Shown here: positions 6,724 to 15,307 of the stretch, one piece after another | How the letters are laid out: every line of letters starts with the position of its first letter | Position numbering within the stretch: the first letter of the stretch is position 1 | Source: Flavobacterium silvaticum | GTDB lineage: Bacteria; Bacteroidota; Bacteroidia; Flavobacteriales; Flavobacteriaceae | Assembly (NCBI RefSeq): GCF_012911565.1 | Contig: NZ_JAAMPU010000092.1 | Location: 1-36,991 of the forward strand | Direction of reading: 5' to 3' | DNA length: 36,991 bases | Notes under the pieces: generated by a model | Database searches by the model: none | Told to the model about the DNA's origin: nothing | The model's input: only the letters and a program-made list of their open reading frames with translations | Position numbers and translations under genes: made by a program

Positions 6724-7983
6724 ATGGTTTATAAAAATTTAAAAACCCAGACACACTTTATCGATATCCAAACTTTCAAATCTGGTTCCGATTCTGAACT
6801 TCCTGTGGTGAGTTTATTTACTGGGGCAGGTGGACTTGATATCGGCCTTGAAAATTGTGGATTTGAAACTGCAGTATGTATTGAGTATGATACAGATTGT
6901 AGGGAAACCCTTAGGTATAACCGTCCTAATTGGAAATTGTTTGAGGAATCAGTCAAAATTACACAGGGAGAAGTAAAAACTCGTGTTCCAGGTGATGTAA
7001 GAGAAATAGAAGTGGAGGAACTTCTGAAATTGGCAAATTTGGAAAGAAAGGAAGTGTCACTTGTGGTCGGCGGGGCTCCTTGTCAACCTTTTAGCAATAT
7101 AGGAAAAAAATTAGGTAAAAATGATGAAAAAAATGGCGATTTATTTTTGGAATTTGTTCGTTTTGTGAAAGGTATTAATCCTAGGGCTTTTATTTTTGAA
7201 AATGTAGTCGGCATCACCCAAAATAAACATAATGATGTTATAAATTACATGGTTGATAAGTTTAAGGGATTGGGTTATGGAATTTCGTATGGAATACTAA
7301 ATGCGGCGAATTATGGGGTTCCTCAACGTAGGGAAAGATTTTTCTTAATAGGAATTAAAGGTGTGGACAAACCAGCATTTCCCATGCCCACACATTTCGA
7401 AAGCTTGGATCACTTTAATTTTTTTACTAAGCATTTTGATAAATCACCTGTAATGTCTTTTAAAAGATGGGTGAGTGTAAAAGATGCATTTAAGAAAATT
7501 ACCCCTGCTCAAAATAGCCGAAATGATTATGCTTTGATGAATATTTCAGAAACTGTGACTGAAAGAATGAAGTTAATAAGTCAAGGCCAAAATTTTAAAG
7601 TATTGCCTATGGAAATGCGCCCTAACTGCTGGAAAACGGGAAAGCATCAGGGTAATGATACTTTTGGAAGGATTGTGGAAGACTTACCATCGGTAACTAT
7701 TAGAACGGCAGCTTATAACCCTTCAAAAGGAATGTATATCCATCCAAATGAAAACAGAGGACTTTCAACAATTGAAATGGCAACACTACAATCTTTCCCG
7801 AAGAATTGGGAATTTAAGAGTAAAGGACGCGATAAAATTACCTTAGTTAGTGGTGGAAAACAAATTGGAAATGCTGTACCTCCTTTATTGGCTCAAGCAC
7901 TTGGCAGAGCAATTTTAAAACAGATCATTTCGTCGGACTTAAAATCTGTTGAAAAACTGTCTCCGCTTCTTGAAGTGAATTGA
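6724..7983 (+). CDS. DNA (cytosine-5-)-methyltransferase
   Basis: The protein has 419 residues and transfers a methyl group from S-adenosylmethionine to C5 of cytosine. All key C5 methyltransferase motifs are present in order: motif I 'SLFTGAGGLDIGLE' (about 30-43), motif IV 'GGAPCQPFSNIG' with catalytic Cys120, motif VI 'FENVVGI' (Glu159), motif VIII 'YGVPQRRERFFLIG' (about 197-210), then a variable target-recognition region (about 225-345), motif IX 'LSTIEMATLQSFP' and motif X 'QIGNAVPPLLAQALG'. Specificity cannot be read from these motifs, but the convergent partner endonuclease predicts RCCGGY. It follows the DUF6471 gene by 3 bases, and its last 59 bases overlap the 3' end of the endonuclease gene on the other strand. 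It is A+T-rich. Confidence 0.96.
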   Translation: MVYKNLKTQTHFIDIQTFKSGSDSELPVVSLFTGAGGLDIGLENCGFETAVCIEYDTDCRETLRYNRPNWKLFEESVKITQGEVKTRVPGDVREIEVEELLKLANLERKEVSLVVGGAPCQPFSNIGKKLGKNDEKNGDLFLEFVRFVKGINPRAFIFENVVGITQNKHNDVINYMVDKFKGLGYGISYGILNAANYGVPQRRERFFLIGIKGVDKPAFPMPTHFESLDHFNFFTKHFDKSPVMSFKRWVSVKDAFKKITPAQNSRNDYALMNISETVTERMKLISQGQNFKVLPMEMRPNCWKTGKHQGNDTFGRIVEDLPSVTIRTAAYNPSKGMYIHPNENRGLSTIEMATLQSFPKNWEFKSKGRDKITLVSGGKQIGNAVPPLLAQALGRAILKQIISSDLKSVEKLSPLLEVN

Positions 7984-8764
7984 TTTCATAAATTTCGTCA
8001 ACGGCGGCTTGAGGTATACTTGACACTATAGTTATGGAATGTGTAGCAACAGTTTTTAAAGCATTTCTGTCTGCCGGACTCACGTGCCGGCTAATACCAA
8101 AATATTTTAACCCCGGGGGACTTAATACCCAGTTTCGAGTTTGTAAATGAGTATATATAGCTTTCATCAAACTTCCTTCATGAGACATTTGTAATCTTCG
8201 ATCAGGACGAAGGGATGTTTTTACCGAGCAGAATCCGATAAGGTTAAAAAAGTCGCATTGATAAATGAAGTTAGAATATAGAGTTGCTAAGAATTGTAAG
8301 GAATCTAATGTAAAGTCAGTTATTGGATTAGTATCACTCAATATTTGCCTCGCCAATTTATTCTCTATAATGGCAAAGTCCGGATTCGATGTTATCAAAT
8401 TTACATTTGATGAGTCTCGAACTTTTTTTCTTAAATCCTTTATTAAAGAATTCAGTTCGTCATTATAAAGTTGGCTAACATCAAACTGGCTAATATTGGG
8501 CAATAGAAAACAAAGATTGGCTTCGGGGTTATTGCAAAAATAATTCCAAGCTGCTAAAGCTAAGAGCCACTCGTACCAATCACCATGGACATTACTTAGT
8601 GACTCTCGTGATATTGTTGCGCGTAATCTAATCGTATTATCGAATTCGTCAAATAGGTCATCAAATCGTTTATCCAAAATTGGAAGTTTTCCTTCAAGCA
8701 GATGGTAAAATGCTAAATCCTTAACTACTTGATTCTTCCCTTTTTCTATTTTAATATATGGCAT
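7925..8764 (-). CDS. Type II restriction endonuclease, Cfr10I/Bse634I family
   Basis: The 279-residue form closely follows the Cfr10I sequence as I recall it: 'GDWYEWLLAL' (Glu65), 'NVNLITSNPDFAII' (Asp129), 'SVKTSLRPDRRLQMSHEGSL' (Lys182, Glu196), then 'MKAIYTHLQTRNW', 'KTVATHSITIVSS' and 'PQAAVDEI'. These residues correspond to the Cfr10I metal-binding and catalytic Glu71, Asp134, Lys190 and Glu204. Family enzymes are tetramers that cut R^CCGGY and work best with two sites. The ATG at 8764 was chosen because a longer frame from 8803 would run through the promoter and adds residues with no family counterpart; Cfr10I is 285 residues. The gene is convergent with the methyltransferase and has its own promoter, so expression of the two can be controlled separately. 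Confidence 0.93.
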   Translation of the reverse strand: MPYIKIEKGKNQVVKDLAFYHLLEGKLPILDKRFDDLFDEFDNTIRLRATISRESLSNVHGDWYEWLLALAAWNYFCNNPEANLCFLLPNISQFDVSQLYNDELNSLIKDLRKKVRDSSNVNLITSNPDFAIIENKLARQILSDTNPITDFTLDSLQFLATLYSNFIYQCDFFNLIGFCSVKTSLRPDRRLQMSHEGSLMKAIYTHLQTRNWVLSPPGLKYFGISRHVSPADRNALKTVATHSITIVSSIPQAAVDEIYEINSLQEAETVFQQILSPTK

Positions 8765-8772
8765 AATTATTT

Positions 8773-8803
8773 TAAAAGTATTTTTGTAGAAACACCTATG
8801 CAA
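8773..8803 (-). promoter_or_regulatory. Candidate promoter of the restriction endonuclease
   Basis: Read leftward, TTG (8803-8801), a 20-base spacer, then TACTTTTA (8780-8773), against the Flavobacterium consensus TAnnTTTG. The ATG at 8764 lies 8 bases past the -7 box, so the transcript would be nearly leaderless. Confidence 0.45.
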
Positions 8804-8937
8804 GATGCAATATTTTTTATTGCTTTCAATGTGACTGCAAGTTTTAAATCTTCAAAGTAAAATCGTAACCAAAATATTTAAAACAGTATTTGCCAGATTT
8901 ACATTTAAAGGAAATGATTGATTTAAAGATTGATAAA

Positions 8938-9429
8938 ATGGAAAGTTTTTCGTCTGAACAACGCTCTTTAAATATGCAAGCCGTTAAAAGTTCCGGCAGT
9001 AAAGAAGAGCGTTTATTGATGAGAACCCTCTACCACCGCAACCACCGCTACCGAAAAAACAACAAAAAAGTCTTCGGCAAACCCGACCTCACATTCAAAA
9101 AACACAAATTGGCCATCTTCGTCGACAGCGAATTCTTCCACGGCAAAGACTTCGAAACCAAAAAGAAGCCGGTCAACAATGCGGAGTTCTGGGAAAAGAA
9201 AATCAAACGCAATATAGAACGTGACAAAGAAGTCAATGAAGAACTGGCCAAACAAGGCTGGACCGTTCTTCGCTTCTGGTCTAACGACATCAAAAAAAAT
9301 CTAGACCACGTCGTCGAAACCATTGAAAAACACTTGCCTGCGAAAAATACCACGGTAAAGTTGACTTGGTATCCGGAACTTTCACACGAAACCATAACCA
9401 TAGCGGCAGAGCCTGATAAAAAGCAGTAG
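8938..9429 (+). CDS. vsr: Very short patch repair (Vsr-like) endonuclease
   Basis: The 163-residue product from the ATG at 8938 fits the Vsr length (about 156). Vsr nicks next to T:G mismatches that arise when 5-methylcytosine deaminates, so it belongs with the C5 methyltransferase of this cassette. Visible motifs: 'RSLNMQAVKSSGSKEE', 'RYRKNNKKVFGKPDLTF' with Asp50 matching the catalytic Asp51 of E. coli Vsr, 'IFVDSEFFHG' (His68), 'FWEKKIKRNIERD' and 'GWTVLRFW'. The Vsr zinc-site cysteines are absent. In-frame starts at 8914 (ATG) and 8890 (TTG) would only add an unconserved leader. Codon use changes abruptly near base 9010-9030, from A+T-rich cassette style to C-ending codons, which suggests a recombination joint inside the gene. 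It is divergent from the endonuclease gene. Confidence 0.85.
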   Translation: MESFSSEQRSLNMQAVKSSGSKEERLLMRTLYHRNHRYRKNNKKVFGKPDLTFKKHKLAIFVDSEFFHGKDFETKKKPVNNAEFWEKKIKRNIERDKEVNEELAKQGWTVLRFWSNDIKKNLDHVVETIEKHLPAKNTTVKLTWYPELSHETITIAAEPDKKQ

Positions 9430-9499
9430 CAGGTTTTTCACACTCAAAATCCTACAACCCCAAACCGTCAACATATAACACCACCCCCAAACACCACCC

Positions 9500-9507
9500 T
9501 AACTTTG
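9500..9507 (+). promoter_or_regulatory. Candidate -7 box of the response regulator gene
   Basis: TAACTTTG fits TAnnTTTG perfectly and lies 19 bases before the ATG at 9527. No clear TTG element is seen at the usual distance upstream, so support is partial. Confidence 0.4.
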
Positions 9508-9526
9508 GGCGACAAAAAAAATCACA

Positions 9527-9991
9527 ATGTCATTCCCAAACCCCGACTTCTTTACTTGGTACCACGTCGACGACGACCCCGACGATCTTTCCATCTACGC
9601 CGATTTTATTTCCGAATACGCACCTCAGGTCAACCTGGAACAGTTCTCCTCAAGCATGGAACTCATCCGCAGGCTCAATACCACGCGCAACTATCCGCGC
9701 ATCCTGCTTATAGATTTGAACATGCCCATCTTGGATGGGCTCGGGTGTTTACGGCATGTCAGGATTCTGCCGCACGTGAGTACGTTTACGCGCCTTGTTA
9801 TGTTGTCTACCACTTCAAGTCCGGAGATGATCGAGATGTGTCGCAATGCAGGCGCCCATTTTTATGCCGTAAAGCCGTCGGGGCCGGAAGGGATACGACA
9901 ACTGATTGAAACGCTTGTAGAGATTTGCCAAACGGAATATGTGTGGCCGGTAAGTAAAAGCCGGTTCCTGCTTACGACCCAAGGGCAGTAA
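9527..9991 (+). CDS. Single-domain response regulator (receiver only)
   Basis: This 154-residue protein is one CheY-like receiver domain with no output domain. It has the acidic pocket 'VDDDPDD' (about 14-20), the phospho-acceptor Asp in 'ILLIDLNMPILDG' (about residue 63), the switch Thr/Ser in 'MLSTTSS' and the conserved Lys in 'AVKPSG'. It would accept a phosphoryl group from a histidine kinase and act through protein-protein contact. It resembles the Rcp1-like stand-alone receivers common in Bacteroidota. It lies upstream of the PAS/GAF sensor on the same strand but 285 bases away, so cotranscription is uncertain. No dedicated kinase is next to it, because the neighbouring sensor lacks a kinase core; the kinases at 29052-36991 are possible partners. 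Confidence 0.92.
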   Translation: MSFPNPDFFTWYHVDDDPDDLSIYADFISEYAPQVNLEQFSSSMELIRRLNTTRNYPRILLIDLNMPILDGLGCLRHVRILPHVSTFTRLVMLSTTSSPEMIEMCRNAGAHFYAVKPSGPEGIRQLIETLVEICQTEYVWPVSKSRFLLTTQGQ

Positions 9992-10032
9992 ACTTGTTTA
10001 CTACCCTAAAATATTTTCTCATGGCTATTTAT

Positions 10033-10059
10033 CCGGTATAAGGTATTTTACCTATCCGG
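10033..10059 (+). terminator. Possible terminator after the response regulator
   Basis: CCGGTATAAGGTA / TACCTATCCGG can form a hairpin with a TTT loop and a small bulge, but the T tail after it is poor. The rest of 9992-10276 shows no gene. Confidence 0.35.
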
Positions 10060-10276
10060 TTTGCGAATATTTTGAGTTTCATATTTTTCATATTGTTCGC
10101 AATTGGTGATGGATTGGATGGAATAAATTCGCAAGCGCAATATTTTTTTAATATCTTTAAGTGACCTACGCCACCTGTAGACGGTAACTTATGCTTAAGA
10201 CCCAATATCCCGTTATGCTCACGTTTACGGCTGTAAACGGAGTCGATCCGGACCTGTCCGCAATACCCCTGTTTTT

Positions 10277-13045
10277 ATGAAAAGGGACAAATCCGGATCG
10301 GACGCATCACCCGACAGCCATTCAGGCCTGCTTCGGTTTTATACGCTCGCCTTGTGGGAAGCCGCGCCCAACGGGGCATTTTTGGTGGACAGTCCCGCCT
10401 GGCGTAAGTTCACGGGGCAGTCGTTTGACCAATGGAAGCATTTCGGGTGGCTGGAGGCCATTCACGAAGACGACCGTACATTAGCCGTGACGCTTTGGCG
10501 CAGGTGTATGGAAAGCGGACAGCCCATAGACCTGCAGTTTCGTTTGTTTCATAAGGCAGACACGGCTTATAAATGGGTTAATGCCAAGGGAATTCCAGTA
10601 TTCGATTCAGGTACTGCGATCGCGAAATGGACGGGGATGCTTATCGATATCCAGGACCGGAAGGAGACCGAATTTTTCCTGATAGAAGAAAGACAGAAAG
10701 ACGCTTTTTTGGTTCGTCTTTCCGATGCGCTTACGCTCCAGAAGACGCCGGAAGCCATAAAAGATACCGCCTGTCGTATGCTCGCCACCCAATTACAGGC
10801 CATGCGGGCCGTATTTGCGGAAAGGACGCGCATAAACGGCCGCGATTATTTCCAGGTTACGGGCCAATACGGTACAAAGCTGGCCTTTACACCGGATCCG
10901 GTCCTTATTGATGATTACTTGTATTCCATGTCGCATTTCTTCAATGGAAACCTATTCATCATCAGGGACATACTCAGGCAAATCCCAAGATTGGACAGAC
11001 TGTTCTTTACCCAATACCTGATACGTTCCTTCGTTTCCTTTCCGTTAATAAAGAACGGAAAGCCCGCGATCCTTTTCAGCGTGCACGACCTTAAGCCTCG
11101 GCAATGGAAAGACTCCGAACTCAACATGATACAGGAAACGGCCGAAAGAGCCTGGGCCGCGATACAACGATGCCAGACAGAAGAAGGAACACGCCAGAGC
11201 GAAGAACAGTACCGGACCCTTTTTGAAACATTGGATCAGGGCTATGGGTTGCTGGAACTCATATATGATGATTTGGGCGAGATCCACGATTACCTGTATC
11301 TTGCAGGGAGTCCCGACGAGGAAAAATGGGACGGGCTCAAAGGAGTCATCGGCAGGAACCTGGGACAGCTGGCCCCCACGGAACCTTATTGGAAGCCGTT
11401 TTACCAGCAGGTGGCTGCCACGGGAAAATCGGAAAAAATAGACTATTTCGCAGAAAATCTCAACCGTTGGTTCTGTGTGCAGTTATCCAGGGTCGGTGGA
11501 AAAGGCAGCCTGCTTATCAATGCGGTTTTTGAAGATATAACGACACGGAAAATCAGTGAAATACATAGGGAGTACCTATTGAAGCTAAGCGATGCATTGA
11601 CCGGACAAACCACATCGCCGGGAGTTAAGGAAACGGCATGCAGGATATTGGGCCAACATTTGGGTATGATGCGCGTATTGTATGTCGAAAGCATTTTTAC
11701 CGAAGGCACGGAGTTTTATGTCTTGAAAGGGCAATATGCCCCTGACAGGCCCTTTCCGTCACAACCGATACTGGCGACGCAATATCTGCCAAGGGGGCAA
11801 AACACTTATGAAGGAAATACGATTGTGGTAAGCGATGTGCATGACGTTATCCCTGAGCCGGATCGCGAACCTTATGAATTGTTCGATATACGTTCCTATG
11901 TGGTAATTCCCTATGTGGTAAAAGACCAACCGATTCTTTTTTTCATCATCCACCACGATACGCCTAAAAATTGGACCGAATCTGAACTCATCATCATAAA
12001 AGAAACCGCGGAGCGTATGTGGGCGGCAGTAAAGCGATTCGAGGCCGAAGAAGCCTTGCGTGAAAGCGAACAACGGTATCGCACATTGGCTGAAAAGATG
12101 AAAGAGGGTTATGCGCTTCTGGAACTGGAATATGACGATTCGGGAAAGGTGGTCGATTTCGTTCATCTCGAGGTCAATTCCGTTATGGAAAAACTTACCC
12201 GGCTTAAAGATTCGGTCGGCAAACGCATTAGTGAACTCGGGCTTGTCAAGCCTGCCTGGCTGCAATTGTACGAACGGGTGGCGGCCACAGGACATTCGGA
12301 ACGGATAGAATTCTTTTCAAAAAGGCTGCATAAATGGTTCAGTATCCATGCGTCACGGGTAGGAACTGCAGGCAGCAGGCTCATCAATGTTATATTCGAC
12401 GATATTACCGAACGCAAGAACCTGCAGCGACGGCAGGACTTCCTGCTTACATTCAGCGATGAATTGCGTCCGTTGTCGGATCCGTTTGAGATACAGGAAG
12501 TCGCCATGCGCCTGCTTGGGGAACATTTGGACGTGGGACGTGCCTTTTATCTCGATGCCGTGTGGGAAGACGGAGGCTGGACCTACGTACTTGAAAGGGA
12601 TTTCCACCGCGATCCCTCGGCACCCAGCGTTGTAGGAAGGCATAGGCTCAGTGACTACCACGAACTGGTTTTTTCGAATCTCGAAAAAGGCCATATCCTT
12701 CAGGTAGATAATATCAAAGCCTTTCCGGATATATCGGCTGAAGCCATTGAATCATATGTTTCCATCGAGCTCATTTCATTCCTCATCGTTCCTTTGATCA
12801 AGGATGGAATATATGTAGGTGGGCTAAGTGTACAGGAAAACGTTCCGCGGATATGGACGACAGCCGAGGTGGAAATCGTCAGTGAAGTCGCGGAAAGGAT
12901 CTGGTCGGCAGTAGAAAGGGCAAAGGCAGAAGCCGCATTGCGCGAAAGCGAAGAACGGTACCGGACTATTTTTGAAGGCATGGATAACGATTGGATCCGT
13001 GAACAAACCGGGAAAACAAGTGACAGCAACAAAAAGGAAGTCTGA
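10277..13045 (+). CDS. PAS/GAF sensor protein lacking a kinase domain (probably truncated)
   Basis: This 922-residue soluble protein alternates sensor domains: PAS (about 20-130), GAF (140-295), PAS (305-425), GAF (430-590), PAS (592-715), GAF (718-880). A fourth PAS then begins with the usual 'SEERYRTIFEGMD' (about 890-903) but breaks off into 'NDWIREQTGK' and a Lys/Ser-rich end. The PAS and GAF units are diverged internal duplicates: 'ETAERAWAAIQR', 'ETAERMWAAVKR' and 'VAERIWSAVERA' close the three GAFs. Proteins of this build normally continue into a histidine kinase core, which is missing here, and I find no kinase remnant before the CotH gene. Either a deletion removed the 3' part or the protein now works as a sensor without its own output. 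The stop is 89 bases before the next start. Confidence 0.88.
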   Translation: MKRDKSGSDASPDSHSGLLRFYTLALWEAAPNGAFLVDSPAWRKFTGQSFDQWKHFGWLEAIHEDDRTLAVTLWRRCMESGQPIDLQFRLFHKADTAYKWVNAKGIPVFDSGTAIAKWTGMLIDIQDRKETEFFLIEERQKDAFLVRLSDALTLQKTPEAIKDTACRMLATQLQAMRAVFAERTRINGRDYFQVTGQYGTKLAFTPDPVLIDDYLYSMSHFFNGNLFIIRDILRQIPRLDRLFFTQYLIRSFVSFPLIKNGKPAILFSVHDLKPRQWKDSELNMIQETAERAWAAIQRCQTEEGTRQSEEQYRTLFETLDQGYGLLELIYDDLGEIHDYLYLAGSPDEEKWDGLKGVIGRNLGQLAPTEPYWKPFYQQVAATGKSEKIDYFAENLNRWFCVQLSRVGGKGSLLINAVFEDITTRKISEIHREYLLKLSDALTGQTTSPGVKETACRILGQHLGMMRVLYVESIFTEGTEFYVLKGQYAPDRPFPSQPILATQYLPRGQNTYEGNTIVVSDVHDVIPEPDREPYELFDIRSYVVIPYVVKDQPILFFIIHHDTPKNWTESELIIIKETAERMWAAVKRFEAEEALRESEQRYRTLAEKMKEGYALLELEYDDSGKVVDFVHLEVNSVMEKLTRLKDSVGKRISELGLVKPAWLQLYERVAATGHSERIEFFSKRLHKWFSIHASRVGTAGSRLINVIFDDITERKNLQRRQDFLLTFSDELRPLSDPFEIQEVAMRLLGEHLDVGRAFYLDAVWEDGGWTYVLERDFHRDPSAPSVVGRHRLSDYHELVFSNLEKGHILQVDNIKAFPDISAEAIESYVSIELISFLIVPLIKDGIYVGGLSVQENVPRIWTTAEVEIVSEVAERIWSAVERAKAEAALRESEERYRTIFEGMDNDWIREQTGKTSDSNKKEV

Positions 13046-13134
13046 TAACCGATTTCAATACGTTGTGTTTCTATGGTGTTACTTTTTTGTTACTTTTCCA
13101 ACTTCAAACAAATGCCTGGCGCCGAAGATATACC

Positions 13135-15204
13135 ATGAAGAAAATCTACCTCCTTTTACTCCTTGTTACCGCCATCTTTCAGGCCCAGACCTTCAACGGT
13201 ACGACCGGCCCGATTTCAGACGATGCCACCCTGAATAATTACACCGCTACGATTTCCGGATTGTCGGGACCGCTTACGTCAGATTACGGCCTGGTTACGG
13301 TTTGCGTGGATATCACCCACACCTGGGATTCCGATTTGAACGTCCACCTGATTTCGCCAGATGGTACAGACATCAACCTGTTTTCGGCATTAGGTGGCGG
13401 AGAGGACAATTTCACCGGTACGTGCCTGAGTCAGTCGGCAGAGGCCTCGATAAACACGGGCTGGGCGCCGTATACGGGTGTGTTTAAGCCGCAGGAAACT
13501 TTAGGTAACCAAAACAACGGGCAATCGGGGAATGGGGTTTGGACGCTTCAGATACTCGATACCTATGCATTTGCAGATACCGGTTCGGTCAACAGCTGGA
13601 GTATCACGTTCGGGACGGGTGCCGCGACGCCTTTTGTTTTCACTTCGTCCAATCTGCCCATCGTCATCATCAATACGAATGGGGTAGCGATTCCGGACGA
13701 GCCCAAGATTGATGCACTTATGGGAATCATAGACAACGGACCAGATCAGATGAACCATCTTACCGATGCACAGAACGGATTCAGCGGGAATATCGGTATT
13801 GAACTCAGGGGAAATTACTCTCAGGGACTTCCGCAAAAGCCATATAATTTCGAGACGAGGGATGCGGCCGGTGAGGAACTCAATGTGGGGTTGCTCGGGA
13901 TGCCAAGTGAACATGACTGGTGCCTTATCGCGAATTATAACGACAAAGTATTCATGAGGAACAAGCTGGCCTACAGCCTGTTTGAGCAGATGGGGAATTA
14001 CGCCGCAAGAAGCCGGTATTGCGAGGTTATCCTCAACGGAAGCTATCAGGGTATTTACCTGCTGATGGAAAAAATAAAGCGCGACAATGACCGTGTGGAT
14101 ATCGCAAAGCTTGAAACGACCGAAAATACGGGTATCAATGCCACGGGCGGATACATCCTCAAAAGCGATTACTGGACATGGGAAGACAGCTGGCAGCTCA
14201 ATTACCATCCGCTCGATCATCCGGATCTTGACGTGCGCCTCGTGTATGAATACCCCAAGCCGGAAGACATCACCGATGCCCAGAAATCCTACATCCAGCA
14301 ATATATCGACACGATGGAGACGGCTTTATACGGTGAAGATTTTACCGATCCGGCTAACGGTTATAGCAAATACCTCGATGTGGATTCATTCGTCGATTAC
14401 TTTATTGTGAATGAACTGGCGCGAAACATTGACGGTTTCCGCAAAAGCTGGTTTTTCAGCAAAGACAAGGATGTCAGCGCGACCGAAAACAGTAAGCTAA
14501 AAGCCGGGCCGGTCTGGGATTTCGACTGGGCATGGAAAGACATCTGGAGCTGTTCCATCTTTGAAGCTACCGATGGTTCCGGCTGGGCGCACCTGATTAA
14601 TGATTGCTCACCAGATGTGAATTCAAACGGATGGTATATCCGCCTGCTGCAGGATCCGGCATTCGCGAACCGGCTTCGCTGCCGTTGGGAAACGTTCCGG
14701 GCTTCGTTTTTATCCGATGCCGAAGTGGATGCTTTTATAAATAACGTTGCCGATGAACTTTCAGTAGCCCAGGTAAGACATTTTGAAAAATGGGGCAATC
14801 TCGGAATCAATACGGGAACGCCCGAAGTAGAGCAGGACCCGGCAACATTCGGCGGACAGATAAACCAATTCAAGAACTGGATTGCGTTGCGTCTGGCGTG
14901 GCTTGATGCAAATATTCCGGGATCGGCTGAAAATTGCGAGCTTTCGGTTGCTTCGGCTGCAAATCCGGATTATGGCGTTGTCGCTTACCCGAATCCTGCA
15001 AATACAATCCTGACGTTCAAGGCCACGAACGGTATTCAACCTGAACGCGTGGAATTATTCGACCTAACGGGTAAATCTGTTTTGAAGGTGTCAGTCACAA
15101 ATTCAGGAGAAATGAATGTGTCCGGTGTTGCAGATGGGATTTACGTTTGCAGAATCTTGACGAAAAATACTTGTAAAAGCTTAAAAGTAAGCATTCTTCA
15201 TTGA
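13135..15204 (+). CDS. T9SS-secreted CotH-kinase protein with P domain
   Basis: The ATG at 13135 gives a clean signal peptide (MKKIYLLLLLVTAIFQAQT), whereas the longer frame from 13063 does not, so 689 residues are called. Residues about 25-160 are a proprotein-convertase P domain ('DITHTWDSDLNVHLISPDG', 'SGNGVWTLQILDTY', 'GSVNSWSITFG'). Residues about 175-600 are a CotH kinase domain: 'GIELRGNYSQGLPQKPYNFE', 'CLIANYNDKVFMRNKLAY', 'YQGIYLLMEKIKRDNDRV' and the metal-binding 'GPVWDFDWAWKD' (about 460-470). CotH proteins are atypical secreted kinases, first known from spore-coat CotH. The last 75 residues are a type A T9SS sorting domain ('VVAYPNPANTILTF', 'RVELFDLTGKSVLK'). The protein is expected at the cell surface or outside the cell; its substrate is unknown. 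Confidence 0.93.
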   Translation: MKKIYLLLLLVTAIFQAQTFNGTTGPISDDATLNNYTATISGLSGPLTSDYGLVTVCVDITHTWDSDLNVHLISPDGTDINLFSALGGGEDNFTGTCLSQSAEASINTGWAPYTGVFKPQETLGNQNNGQSGNGVWTLQILDTYAFADTGSVNSWSITFGTGAATPFVFTSSNLPIVIINTNGVAIPDEPKIDALMGIIDNGPDQMNHLTDAQNGFSGNIGIELRGNYSQGLPQKPYNFETRDAAGEELNVGLLGMPSEHDWCLIANYNDKVFMRNKLAYSLFEQMGNYAARSRYCEVILNGSYQGIYLLMEKIKRDNDRVDIAKLETTENTGINATGGYILKSDYWTWEDSWQLNYHPLDHPDLDVRLVYEYPKPEDITDAQKSYIQQYIDTMETALYGEDFTDPANGYSKYLDVDSFVDYFIVNELARNIDGFRKSWFFSKDKDVSATENSKLKAGPVWDFDWAWKDIWSCSIFEATDGSGWAHLINDCSPDVNSNGWYIRLLQDPAFANRLRCRWETFRASFLSDAEVDAFINNVADELSVAQVRHFEKWGNLGINTGTPEVEQDPATFGGQINQFKNWIALRLAWLDANIPGSAENCELSVASAANPDYGVVAYPNPANTILTFKATNGIQPERVELFDLTGKSVLKVSVTNSGEMNVSGVADGIYVCRILTKNTCKSLKVSILH

Positions 15205-15216
15205 CAGTATCCTTGT

Positions 15217-15307
15217 CATCTGGCCATAATGACTGTATTATATTTGAGGGCCAGAGCTCTATGAAAAGGATTTTGCTTTTATTTGCAGCCATAATAACAT
15301 CTGGCCA
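15217..15307. repeat. 10-bp direct repeat flanking a signal-peptide-like ORF
   Basis: CATCTGGCCA occurs at 15217-15226 and again at 15298-15307, 81 bases apart. The second copy ends directly before the ATG of the beta-propeller gene. This fits a small duplication or a trace of a deletion event. Confidence 0.6.

Noticed and set aside
8765..8803. Longer N-terminus for the restriction endonuclease (start at 8803)
   Set aside because: It would include the candidate promoter and adds 13 residues absent from Cfr10I; the ATG at 8764 fits the family length.
13063..13134. Longer N-terminus for the CotH protein (start at 13063)
   Set aside because: It places 24 residues ahead of a standard signal peptide that begins at 13135.
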